Source: Symsagittifera roscoffensis (Eukaryota; Xenacoelomorpha; Acoela; Convolutidae). From it: 60,000 bases of DNA. Location: positions 11,754,539 to 11,814,538 of the forward strand of contig NC_087070.1 of assembly GCF_963678635.1 (NCBI RefSeq), written 5' to 3'. Of this stretch, positions 32,501 through 40,285 are shown piece by piece (the first letter of the stretch is position 1; the number at the start of each line of letters is the position of its first letter). The translations under genes were made by a program, and so were the position numbers. The notes beneath the pieces were generated by a model. It was not told the origin of the DNA and made no database searches. It saw only the letters and a list, made by a program, of their open reading frames with translations.

Positions 32501-33128
32501 TATTTTTGTCCGGGGAGTGGGGGTAGGACTTACCCACACTGAAAACTTGATAATAAAAAAATTAAGAATAGCAAGAGAAACAGGAGACTTAGAAGCAGAA
32601 ACAGGTGAAGAACCTAAGAAACCTGACATAGGCAGGGTAGTTGAGTCATATTTTAATTTACCAAATGAATATTCTAGTAACATAATACTAACAGACAGTG
32701 ATTTCATACTCACAAACAGAACATGTGCGGTAGCAATCACCGCAGACATGAGTTTTAGGACGGCGCTAGCGGCAGATTTTAAGAGGGAATATAAAAACGT
32801 GGAATTCCTTTGGAAGCAAAGACCAGGGATAGGGGGCGTAGCAGCCTTACCTCCGGCGGTGTCGCAGATACCGGGAAAGTACTTGTGCTTCTTGGTAACG
32901 AGGGCGACGGAGAAGCAGCACGTGGACCCAGAAAACCTAGTCTTGTCTTTGACGAGGCTGAGGGACTTCCTTGTGGAAATGGACGTGAAGGAGCTCTCGC
33001 TTCCAGTGTACGATCCAAATAGAGGAAGACTGCATCCTCGGGAATTGTACGCGCTTGTACACGTGATATTCTCTGATACGAACATACAAGTATATCTACA
33101 TAAGAAATATTATTTAAGTATAGGCTGA
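23526..33128 (+). CDS. ORF1: Gag-Pol polyprotein with C-terminal macro-like domain, 3,200 aa
   Basis: One intact frame from ATG to TGA. Order by residue: acidic/serine-rich N-terminus; coiled coil (about 305-425); retrotransposon Gag (about 590-760); CCHC zinc knuckles (C801-C814, C853-C866); aspartic protease LLDTGA (D1160); RT with FCCDFRYLN (near 1545) and YVDD (1645-1648); RNase H (D1793, E1840, D1865, D1908); integrase with HHCC motif, catalytic D2483, D2542 and E2578 (35-residue D-E spacing) and a WRGPF module (2717-2721). A roughly 330-residue tail ends in a macro-domain-like fold (about 3050-3195). Gag and Pol are fused without a frameshift, and the frame is about twice the usual gypsy length. 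The second zinc-finger histidine is Asn (N2422); element 2 has His there. The linker at 1920-2400 holds repeated LSGE peptides. Confidence 0.95.
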   Translation: MSLDKSRIPKRGNSSRKFIPEKQRKTMTDPFVDWIKRTRSDKEETVSGRMVETRSQKTSEERRELLELEVNTDHTMNDNQGVNGLEGRGRRLASESTPVEQGHDFATSTGTLDREEMSELSDISTEVTATRRSPTDNTMMASGTGKQTTSSSFSERMKNTFGNIFPFSMGGGAGNDGESQEEEDEEEQGDFGSQVSLNSSIQESEAHVGRETGTMDKFGVVTTISKEANTPGQSKDFAIRTSSEPQPGESRTRGLGNALMDPELNNEKTLKQRVKARISTSTKLPGTDRVTPPLVTPLMDNGAALEEALNNIVGSLGEQNEQMSIRMSELERAVHIERESLREEIYRNRQEVGRSEKRLKERTDEHMTRNLSRMTREAEQRELRLRADMEKLRIQQEQSLGSLDTKIDAMMERRTQAIMDRLEGLLSSKSGPKEGEPNSGGPSREPRVNFNEHQRRKTYGSTRGRGSSSGYATRGNTAWGPNSRASSTGNRQTSNERPTQSTHATGRSDSGNMGHTSPRRSHMGQAGNAHGDTDCRDAPHTEPSTRCEDTQAGHSRDATAMATAFEPLNRSLETFLTRLSRTNERSEKSRRVFKKPRCYKDESDGCIDTWIEVMKLHFEEEDLSERQECSALTSNLEGTALNCVMAKKQYQRDTAEKIFEILLNRFGSGVQGHQAMMRFEKRRQREDETIDKFLDDFEMLRRRSQPDESNRRMNLAVASKFIDGVKNDELRTMLATHYTSLSTNAPTPEELRLKSKEYLLLKPPSRSGYYKNNYGNFNNGPANQGNNWYKPRDDMDKRRSCANCSSTDHHVSACPAYKQGMKAIGFSLEDEDASELDHEDFMRGVIAKFGPRCFFCNLEGHFKSDCPQFWDAVADIKHPRHEEALSGVKASKARLLSEAEARRKDKPQELVAKKMQAVTEEAREPEPATAADDFKIDYRAAARDAINRVQQELVTKEIEQKVKLELENEKLQEQLNAFEATEVEEAKAPSSLSMKLNVISGQRFGMAPQGSKIQSIISVAGHQVIRNLSEPSEFTLLHLDTYADYLRQMEPRTESRAVRALLTTAGPRMKKLHGRYLEVYGPYQVMLNVDGISIYTRTYVTKDDDQIGQIYLGEEELKVRRIGHDAMMEQDAVHIGYEADVTAHLLDTNGTKIGVTGLLDTGAVVSVMPIKTWERMGFTREDLIHTNLRLAAANRGAIYVAGRTPITVLHMGGRDLWMSFLVVENLDDADQFNLGRDFVRNFDVMIDLNNGLIRIRNPDRKYVKRPINRIITDENKVPVFLDRKVKLQPGQAVVAIFRMRNLNSLSDSKQVCLVPNPNSQSSVILGRSFSVTRNGLCVSVLLNTLDTTVSIQRGKKLGYALPMRTDYEETQNLKKHNLKDCPYHANKDKILKRINELKSIHKLFSMKSETDDGLSSCSNFPERPSSYELESDKPVLPEIEHLKGKIGEGDFEKLRDLLNRNAEVFSKHKTDIGCCNFVEHEIELEEGAVPHWEGARRMTPHKSEACRAEIEMLLEYDMIEPSKSPWACGVVMAKKKGGQLRFCCDFRYLNAVTIKDAYPIPRIDESLSKLGDAKFFTTLDLGSAFWQVPLRKKDREKTGFAFELGLYQWKRMPFGLCNATATFQRLMAQALTGVTKKYGNLLMCYVDDVVIATPTLEDHIDRLDEVFGCMKRAGLKCKPSKCEILRDSIKYLGRMVDRHGVRPDPEAVEAVLTWKAPRTDTQLMSFLGFANYYREFIKGYADKVYPMHKLMRNKGKKFEWNDEAQVAFENIKRELCEAPVLGMPTEKGMYVLDTDASVVAISGILHQEQEWNGRTVLRPIAYCSKVLSDTEMKYGAPKAEMIAVVTFVEKYRAYLGSAPFKLRVDNRALSWLRTYSMDQSYIGRWIVRLDGYHMIIEHRMRDKHQNADSLSKKTEFYERLEQKQANQAEVKEGFSFLDKETYEALPLTRWLDKSGHPIPGHPELPVEKAAEIKILSKEDPVPLDLLLHSNLVQQELSRMNINSLSLLDKTVQVTPQVMRMLGGLLEREVTRDDPEWTAAVASLTVSEKVKIMPSRRQHEENERDCRTIVQQLVSSIPKEILTSTSYGQKGQESGRQKKTVTFVDRDKDGEVVKQNLLQDYLSGEKDEEKNQRSQDQHPGQVNWSGESEIDEKIPDEKQDLENKVLSGEFRWMRRNYRHDLEERAVSSTTPSTDDESRNSGMDTYSDRNSTSGSELSELAIHTLLVETRARDLDREVYQDPDSDRYLIPSERVFDNAADDLETIAVSKRSISLLPQKEVVRTDLQPFQQETQPLVKIWCVKMEEDTHQPNELNSQMRVMKTYLKARYRLSDLLRAQRNDRMTSNLKRWIENGAPDKGDLEEDSYRILRQYFMQKEGRLYLNKDGIVACRRRDEDKVLYKYNAIVLPQLYQTELLFRSHDQMGNQGIDKVYQRILKRFEWPGMKKACEKWVTACLSCQQVKDPRKLRFPLQSIESSEFNEVVQIDHQKICMTDSGYNQVLVMIDHFTKYAEAVPCITASAEETCDHLINTWIARHGCPMTFQSDNGTAFVGELTKELMRRSQVAQAHSTTYHPQTNGLVERQNRTLVSMLRVYCSRYMTDWDRYLPQVMGAYNSTQHSTTGVSPYMMLTGHEKSLPLTFFYPEYEGMKTSPQVYVRDVIRRQQELNDLCRRNTQQAQARQRKRFDKKAAGAKAYSVGDYVWVFQNVIPPKGTKKLLKKWRGPFMITEVHQEGRFYRLSTGRAAHYENIKPHNPSTEDWCIPADMEEGDYLMMDPACEVNEKGTREKNDGNEVVEEGTDTPLDLDPNEQIEAEDETLPYAEEDWRDPEQTEVPKNLEPDLPLTIQTRQKDGTRQRKKYNPCGDDFVVDRIDLKNIVEEVVGLEEITVSQDIDIVDDHNDEWVDDWSKPEVEFDDEQQQSNEQDLTNLRVLEWLNEMTSDPKETNVTIQDVDRESAKYIKTKRDDPSWAAQEGQLLIPASNLDLIPGMRSTGTPMDIFVRGVGVGLTHTENLIIKKLRIARETGDLEAETGEEPKKPDIGRVVESYFNLPNEYSSNIILTDSDFILTNRTCAVAITADMSFRTALAADFKREYKNVEFLWKQRPGIGGVAALPPAVSQIPGKYLCFLVTRATEKQHVDPENLVLSLTRLRDFLVEMDVKELSLPVYDPNRGRLHPRELYALVHVIFSDTNIQVYLHKKYYLSIG
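32676..33110 (+). other. Macro-domain-like module at the C-terminus of ORF1
   Basis: Residues about 3050-3195 follow the macro-domain pattern of the TARG1/ALC1 type: ALAADFKREY, a Gly-rich turn, GKYLCFLVTR, a regular helix (LVLSLTRLRDFL), then ELSLPVYDPNRGRLHP, a helix, and a final strand IQVYL. Macro domains bind ADP-ribose, and some remove it from proteins. At the TARG1 catalytic lysine position element 1 has Arg (R3126), while element 2 keeps Lys. The Gly-rich ligand loops are replaced in both copies, so binding or catalysis may be lost or altered. The domain is well conserved between the two diverged elements, which implies selection. The fold assignment is by eye. Confidence 0.68.
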
Positions 33129-33528
33129 GTGATGTGCGAAAGAGTGTTAGGCCAAAGACCAAGTTGCATGTAATATGTGATATGTGTGTTATGTTATGTT
33201 ATGTTATGTGTTAGGTTATTAAGATCATGCGTAAGTAAGCGTTAGTGACCATGAACAACTAAATGACGATCTTGGGAATAGATCCAAAGTTTGGACTGTC
33301 CAATCTTAGGTCGAATTCCAAAATTTTAGAAACCAATTGATTTTAATAAATTTTAGGATAAATATCTTTTTATCTGAACTGTTTTAAGCAAATTTTAACG
33401 ATATATGTTAAGGTAAAACTGACAGGTGTGACATCCGTGATTTCTTTTCTAGATCCTGATTGATCATTTAATTGCTCATTTGAGTCAAAACTTGAAATCG
33501 AAATCAAATCAAACTTGGAAAGAACAGT
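33129..33528 (+). other. Spacer between ORF1 and ORF2 of element 1
   Basis: Four hundred non-coding bases. A short (TTATG)n run lies at about 33186-33215. Element 2 has a similar AT-rich, TTATG-rich spacer (54190-54617), so the arrangement is conserved. Confidence 0.7.
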
Positions 33529-36500
33529 ATGGACAATTTCAACCTGGATGAATTGATGGACCTGGCAGAGGCATATGTAGGACCGATGGTAGATGCGATC
33601 TATCGTCGGCTGATCGAACGAGACTTCGCTCTGGAGGACCCAGAGGTGGTCATGTTGCTGACCGCCCTGATCAACATCTTGGGGCACGACAACCGTGGGG
33701 ACCGCCCCACGGAAGTCCTGTTGATGGCAGCATATGGAGAAAGAGGAGTACTAGACCGCCCGAACATGAGAGTGATGAGGTGGAGAAACGGGGCTCTCTC
33801 AGGGAGTGACTTGGCGAATGAGCCTGGATTGGGAAGTTCTAGGACTTACCAACCAGGTGAGATGCCAATGCCCTCCAAGCCCAAACCTGGGCTGACGAGA
33901 ATGCATCGGGAGATGAACAGCGAGGCGACCTCGTCTGGATCACCACTGAGAGCAGCTGTGCCACCAAAAAGGGCGAAAGTAACGCAGGAGGTTCAGACGA
34001 ACCAAACCATACAAGATCTGGACGAGATGAACGATCAGCTGAGAAGTACGAAGAAGGAGTTAGACGATATGACGAAGACCATGCTGGCGATGGAGGAAGA
34101 CCGGGACATGTGGAGAAAGTTGTTTGAAGACTGCAGCAAAAAGCAGGGTCAAGAGATCGAACGCTTAAGGCAGGAATACAAAGAGCGATCGGAGCAGGTG
34201 GCGTTGACAACGGCCGTGGAGAAAGTAATACCTGCAAGGGATATTCCTCGTGGGCAGTCCCCGATGGAGCTCTTGACGCCTCGAGAAATGAGTCAAACAA
34301 CGGAGACACGACCTCCAGTGGAGACAAATCGAGCAACGATCCCGGATCCTAGCGACACCTTGGGTGACCCCGTCGTAGAACAGACAGTGAGAAAACTGAT
34401 AGAGACTGCTGGACGATCGGTCGCTAACAAGAATGCACCAGGTTCCGGGGTGACTGCACCCTATGGAACGATTGACGATACGGGCAGAGTACAACTCTCC
34501 CAGACAGTAATCAGACAAGGGATGAGTAACGTGACACCACTCATGGGGAACTCGAGAATCCCAGAGAGGAAAGTAAGGAAGATGCCAGCGAAGAAAGTGT
34601 CTCGTGTAATAGACGTGCAGAAGAATAATCAATTGAAGTATAATTTCACGGGAGTTCCGGAGACAGATCCGAGGGCCTGCTTCAATCGAGCTACCTGGAG
34701 CCCGGCTGTGAACCTGCAGCAACCACCACTCGGGACATCTCACCTGATATTGGGAGACAGCTTAGTCAGAGTGCTGTCGAATTTGAGGACCTCATGGGTC
34801 ACCACGGTGATGGCCTTTGGATTCGCGACGATTGCCCAATTATATCGCATGGTGGAGCTGATGAATCCAGGGAAGATACCCAATGTGATGATCTTAGTTG
34901 GGACGAATGATATCTCCAGAGGATCAGATGAGCAGGAAGCACTGTGGGAATCAATGATGGTGTGTTTGTTCACTACTCTCTGACAGAAGTTCAGTTGCGC
35001 GGTACTGACCGTTTGCACGAGGCCAATGAACGCAAGAAGCCTGACAGCATCAGGAAGAAGGCACAACGAGGGAGTCATGAGATGGAACAACATCTTGAGA
35101 AACCTAGCAAATCGAAATGCCGGAAGAATGATCCTCATGGACATTGAACATGAATTGAGAGCCATGGATCAAGCCAGACTGACCACAGATGGCATCCACT
35201 TCGACAGTGTCGAAGGACAAGCTTGGTTGAATCGAGTCTTCCAAGAACGGTTGGATGAGCTGGAAGCAGAACTCTTTGACACAGGAGTGCTGAAGGAAGA
35301 GGGAACGGTGAGTGATACGGTGATCACCACCTTTGTGCCTCCTAACCTGGAAACACGCTTGGGTACGGTCCCAGCCGTCACAAATTACCGGCAACAAAGC
35401 TCCAGTGAACCAGGTCGAAGAACAGACGTACAGGATCGGTTGGGAGAAGCACCGATGAGGAGGACAATTCATCCTAGGAGAAGGATAGGACCTGTCAACC
35501 AACCAATTGAAGAAGTAGCAGGCACATCATGATCGGAGACTAGATCGGAGACGACGAGTACCAGTCGAGAGGAGAGACCGAGCAGAGGCTCATTGATGTG
35601 GTCGCGATCCATACCGTCTCCTTGGCATATATACAAAGACGAACTAATGAAGCTGGACCTACAGAGAGTGAGCTTAATCGAAGATGCGAGGAGGATGCTG
35701 AATGGAGCGACGCTATCCGTCAGCAGATTGTACTCGATAACCGGCGTAGACTGGTTGATAGCCGCTAGCATAAATTTCAGCTCCACGACGGCCTTGAGAT
35801 TTGCCGACTTGGAGGGACTGCCTTCCAACAACACAATGGGACCTGTGAATGCAAGACCGTTGCAAGATGTGAGATTGAACCATGATGAGAGGAATCGTGA
35901 AGAGAGACCAGGAAGATTCCTGACGGCGAGAGCGCCGATTGGACAACACGTGAAGATATTTAGGCAATTGACGACACCACCTGGTCATGTGAAGGAGAGA
36001 GTGTACCCAAAACTAGTGAACCAAGATGGTGATGCCCAGAGATATGGCGGATTGACAGCGATAAAGAAAGATGAGACCATCTTCGCCGCCTACGACAAAG
36101 CAGAGATGAGAAAGGCCAAAATCATGGTAGTAGCGAATTCAGAGTTCGTGTACACCTCTAAGTTTTTGTTTTGGCCGGACGTCATAATGCTGGCCGCAGT
36201 TGACCTAGACCTATTGCAATCAGTGTCATTGGCTATAGGGGTACAAAGGCAGACAGAAATGAACCCGATAACGATTGTGTTTGCTGGCATCAATGACCAT
36301 CTACACAGTAGAGGTTTTCTGAGCAGGCTCAGAGATCCTGCAACAGCAGAAAACGCAGTATGGCCAGCGATTAAAGACATCCTGGAGTCGATGGGTGAGG
36401 TGGTGGACGCGACGAAGGAGGAATCATTCAATAAAGTGACGTTGAGAGTAGTATTTGCGTTGTCTCCGGGATATGCACATCTCCCGGATGGACTGAAATT

Positions 36501-38315
36501 TGTGTATGCAATGGTAGCCTTACTTTCGGAGGGAAAATATGATGTGATCATATCAGCCCCGAATCGCATGATAGAAATGGAGAACCTGAGGCCACTTAAG
36601 GCTGAACTGCCTGCAGTATGGTCAGATATCTCAAACGCGATGAGAGGGTTCAAGGACCACGCGCTACACATGTTAGTGTTGGACGAAGTGCTGGGGTTGG
36701 AACTGTCCAACTTCAGTCGGCAACTGAAACTGAAACCAGGAATAGATGACGACCATCGAGTAATCACGGCAATGTCCAACGACTTGTGGTTCCGAGCAGT
36801 GGAAGTTTAGACTGTGTGAAAACCCTGGAGAAACAACACAAGCAGTTGACAGTATTGTTTGGAAATGTAGTGATGAAAGCAAGAACGGAAACGGAACTGA
36901 TAGCAGATTGCCATGGAGGAACCGATGTGAATCTAGTGACAGCACTAGGATTCTACAGCATGTTTGGTTCTTTAGAGTCACTATTGAATCTAGAACAGAA
37001 ACATGAGATGGTCACAGCCATCAGCGTAGAAGTATTCCCAGGAGTTCTGCAGACTGAGCAGAAGTATATAGGAAAATGGAGGGAAGCAATCGAAACAGAG
37101 ATGAACATCAGACACAGCGAAACTTATTGTAGACCATCAGGAGCACGATATTTGGTGGGCTCAACGTTGGCTCCAATGTGCAAGAGCAGATATCCTGTAC
37201 ATTTCGTAGCTGTGGACGTAAAGAGTACAAGAGCGATTGTGGATCAAGCCTTCTCAGTGCCGAAGTGTGTGAGATTAGCGAGGATGTCTGAAAAGTCTTA
37301 CGAGTTACTATGTAAGATGTTCTCAGCAATTCCAGAGAGAACCAAAGAAGAGTTGGAGTCAATACTAGGAAAGAAGTTCATGGGATATGTGAGCGGGAAC
37401 TTCAGTGACTTCGAAAAACAGAAACAGGGAGGATCAACTGTCACAGATTACAATGCAGTAGATGAGAATGATGAAATCCACCGAGTGATGATGGAAGTGG
37501 AACCATTGCTGGAAGCTTCGTGAAAACGTAATTGGAGGAGCATCATGTTGACGCATGATGAGTTTCCTTGCCACTGCTTGCTGCAGACCTGGTGGTATCC
37601 CAAGCGTAGTAATCTGATGTTGATCTGGGACTCTGGAGAGCTGCTCTCCATGGGTTTACCAGATTCATCACAGCCCGTAACAATAGTGATAGTGGGAGTT
37701 ATGATGGCAATACGATGGCTGGAAGCTCATGTGAGAGAAAATAATAGACAGGAGGCACCGACGAGAGAACAATTGCGGAAATTAGATTGTCTAAAAGATT
37801 TAGATCTTTTTGAGACAATGTGCAAAGTTCTAAACAGTCCGATGGAAGTGAAGAAGATATGGGCAAGAAAACGATTGATGCCATGGTTCAGAGCTAACAT
37901 GACTGCATGGTTGTACGAGTATGCGAAAAAGCATATGTCGAAGCATGGCAGAGTATACAGTGAATATCAGCTGGACATTGGGGCATGAGCTTTCAAGCGA
38001 GCTTTCGTGACCCATCGGAATGCAGTGACCACCGCCGTGAAAAGAATTTCCAGGACGTGTGAGCGTAGTGGAAATGAGAAGGCAGAGATGCTGAAAGAAG
38101 ATTTGGAGAGAAACGTGACGTTGTGTCTCCACAACAGCTTCTGTAGGAACAGAGAATCAAACGTGGATCCCCTACCTTGCTGTAAACAGAGGGTGGAAGA
38201 GCAGAAGTGTTGGAGGACGGCTTCCAACAGCGTCAGGATAGTCAATGACGTGCTACAAGACACGGAAACCGAAAGTGCGGGGTCAGTGTCACAGGAGGAG
38301 GAAATGGAGCATTGA
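33529..38315 (+). pseudogene. ORF2 of element 1: SGNH hydrolase polyprotein, disrupted and deleted
   Basis: The first 1,093 codons (33529-36807) form one frame broken only by TGA at 34981 and 35530. It encodes a helical N-terminus, a coiled coil (about residues 165-230), then an SGNH/GDSL domain with GDS (S411), GTND (N460) and DGIH (D554, H557). A second, degenerate SGNH-like unit follows (AGINDHL, near 36286). Compared with element 2, about 4 kb is missing at about 36800. The rest resumes in another frame at 36786-38315, with TGA at 37521 and 37986 where element 2 has glycine codons. The C-terminal part (matching 41034-42536 of element 2) has no recognised domain. SGNH enzymes are esterases or lipases; the role in the element is unknown. 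ATG at 33529 fits the start of the homologous frame in element 2. Confidence 0.85.
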
Positions 38316-38921
38316 CGAATGGTCGAGAAAACAAGAGGCAGCAAGAAAGAAAATTAGAAGAATTTAGAAGTTTTAGAACTTCTAAACGACGAAAAAAGAA
38401 GAGAACAAAGGGATGATGAAGAAAAGTCAAAACTCAGAATTGTTTTATGTGTGTGAAAAACTCAAGTGAGAAACCAAGCAACCAAGTTGTAATTGAAAAC
38501 TGAAACATTTTGTTGAGTTTTGAAATTGTTGCATTTATAAATTTGCATTTTGATTTTAGCAGAAGTGGCTTTAGAGACACTTATTATTTATTTAGAAAGG
38601 CTTAAGGGAAGAGTATATTTAAATATTCCAGCCTGCATGATTGTTTTTAATCACTTAGGAAGATTGATCACTTTGTGGTGACGTGGAAGGCTTGAGTAAT
38701 CTCTTGAAGAGGGAGGTTGTTACATTGTTCTTTCTAACCACAAAGTTTCTTAGTTTTAATATTCAGGACAATAAACAAGCCATTTATAATCTGCAGTGAG
38801 TCGATGTGACGTAGATAAAAGTAATTTCGTGCATTTTGTAAATTCTGTTCGATGACACTGTAACCATTTTACGAACATTGCGCGATTCAATGAGGACATT
38901 GACCGGACTGTCCGGGGAGTA
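38316..38921 (+). other. 3' region of element 1 with a G-rich tract at the LTR edge
   Basis: Non-coding, AT-rich. It ends with ACTGTCCGGGGAGTA directly before the 3' LTR (38922), where a polypurine tract for plus-strand priming is expected. The purine run (GGGGAG) is short, and the whole TGTCCGGGGAGT motif is conserved at the same place in element 2 (about 40287-40298, minus strand). Confidence 0.7.
38907..38921 (+). promoter_or_regulatory. Putative polypurine tract/TGTCCGGGGAGT motif
   Basis: The motif abuts the 3' LTR. Near-identical copies occur inside ORF1 at 29885, 29951, 30016 and 32504. Its position fits plus-strand primer function; the upstream copies could act as additional priming or RNA-binding sites (inference). 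Confidence 0.5.
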
Positions 38922-39855
38922 TGTGACATCCGACCAGAATGTGAAAAATGCAATCTCTGCAGAATTCGGAATTTTAGCAGTAAGCCTTCCGGATTGGTGG
39001 TTTTTAAGAACTAAGGGCGTTATTGGAACGTTTAGCCAAACGGTGAAGGCTGGAATATTCTAGTATTTTAAAATTTCAAAAATTCGAATGATGACGTCAC
39101 ATTTCTGAGAAATGCTGAAACGGCCATTTTTAACAAAAACGAGTGAAAAAACAGAACAACAACGTTAGTTGCGCTGACGAGAACAACTTTATCGAAATTG
39201 AAGAAGTCGAAATTGAAGAAAAACAGCAGCAGAGTGCAGAGAACGTCCCGAGTTGCAACTATTGTGCTGCTACAATAGTTGCAAGGCCGTTGCGAACAAC
39301 GGTGAAGGGTAAGAAATCAGCCCTCCGTGTTATAGTGAATTCGAACTTAAGGAGCTTGATTCACTGGATTCAAGAATCCGGAAGGGTCTCGGGACGGAAA
39401 ACTTTTAATGACTCATATGAACTTTTAGCATCCTGTCATGTCCTGACTTGAATTTAATTGATATTTGGATTAGTTTTGACAAGGATGAGGTGCTAAGAGT
39501 TGGGGGAAAGGGTTGATCCATCTTCGATGGAGATGATGATTTTTATCTACTGAACAAAAACAATAGTAATATAATAAGTAGTAGCCCTGTTTTTAGGAGT
39601 GACCTCGTGGTCTGGGGATACTGAGACCCAGCCATGAGCTCACTATTTTTGCATGTAATTCAGTTAATTTGAGCGTTCTGGTCGAAGCCGGAGAACAGTA
39701 ACGTTTTTGTCGAACCGATGTAAGAAAGACCACCGAAAAGTACTGGCTTGGTAGAGACGGTGAAAAACATGCAAAGCTCTGTTTAGACGCTAGCCAGTCG
39801 TCTTAAGACTTAGTTTTGTTATCCGTCGATATGTATCTTCCGGGCGAATGTTACA
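38922..39855 (+). repeat. 3' LTR of element 1 (934 bp)
   Basis: Starts TGTGACATCCG and ends CGAATGTTACA. It is the partner of 19579-20512, with two differences by eye. It is followed directly by the interrupted LTR of element 2. Confidence 0.95.
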
Positions 39856-40285
39856 AGTCTCTGGGGGACCAAGCCTCCGCTCCCGTGATATTCCTGAGAT
39901 AACGCTCTTATCTCCTCTAATTTGTGTCCCGGGAGGGTTCCGTGGTGTATTTCTTCCCCCACTGAAGCCTCCTTCTCCACCAATATCTGTTGACAAGTGT
40001 CTTATCGTGCGTGTTGTTGCCACGATAAGAGGCTTCGTACTTTCCGTCTCTCAAGCGACTGTTTTTCACAATATCTGTCGTTGTTCTGATTTTTGTCACT
40101 TTTTGGCTCAAAATGGCCGTTTTTCGTATTTCTCAGAAATATCAACTTGAAAATCGAAATTTTAAAAATAAAAATTCCAGCAAATTCCGACCCTCCTTCG
40201 CAATACTTTTTCATCAATAAGGCCTTTAGTCGTTCTTTTTTACGTCGCCGGAAGGTTGTGCTGTGTCATCTGGCAGAATGGCACA
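39856..40285 (-). repeat. 5'-terminal half of the 3' LTR of element 2
   Basis: On the minus strand it begins TGTGCCATTCTGCCAGA at 40285, directly after a TGTCCGGGGAGTA tract. It matches element 1's LTR through CCTTCCGG, TTTCTGAGAAAT, CGGCCATTTT and the CAGAACAAC block. It stops at 39856 against element 1 and resumes at 19578. Confidence 0.85.

Larger units (their letters stand above)
19579..39855 (+). mobile_element. Element 1: giant Ty3/gypsy-type LTR retrotransposon
   Basis: A 20,277-bp element bounded by two 934-bp LTRs (TG...CA ends). The order is 5' LTR, 3-kb leader, ORF1 (Gag-Pol, intact), 400-bp spacer, ORF2 (defective), 600-bp 3' region, 3' LTR. Integrase lies after RNase H, the Ty3/gypsy order. 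By eye the LTRs differ at two positions (19587/38930, T or C, and 19957/39300, C or G), so insertion is recent. It lies inside the 3' LTR of element 2, which runs the other way. Only three bases (AGT) are repeated at the flanks, shorter than the usual 4-6-bp target duplication. Base composition is clearly more balanced than in the AT-rich host. Confidence 0.95.

Noticed and set aside
33529-38315. ORF2 as an envelope gene
   Set aside because: No signal peptide, transmembrane segment, furin-type site or disulphide-rich ectodomain is visible. The position after Pol is the only envelope-like trait.
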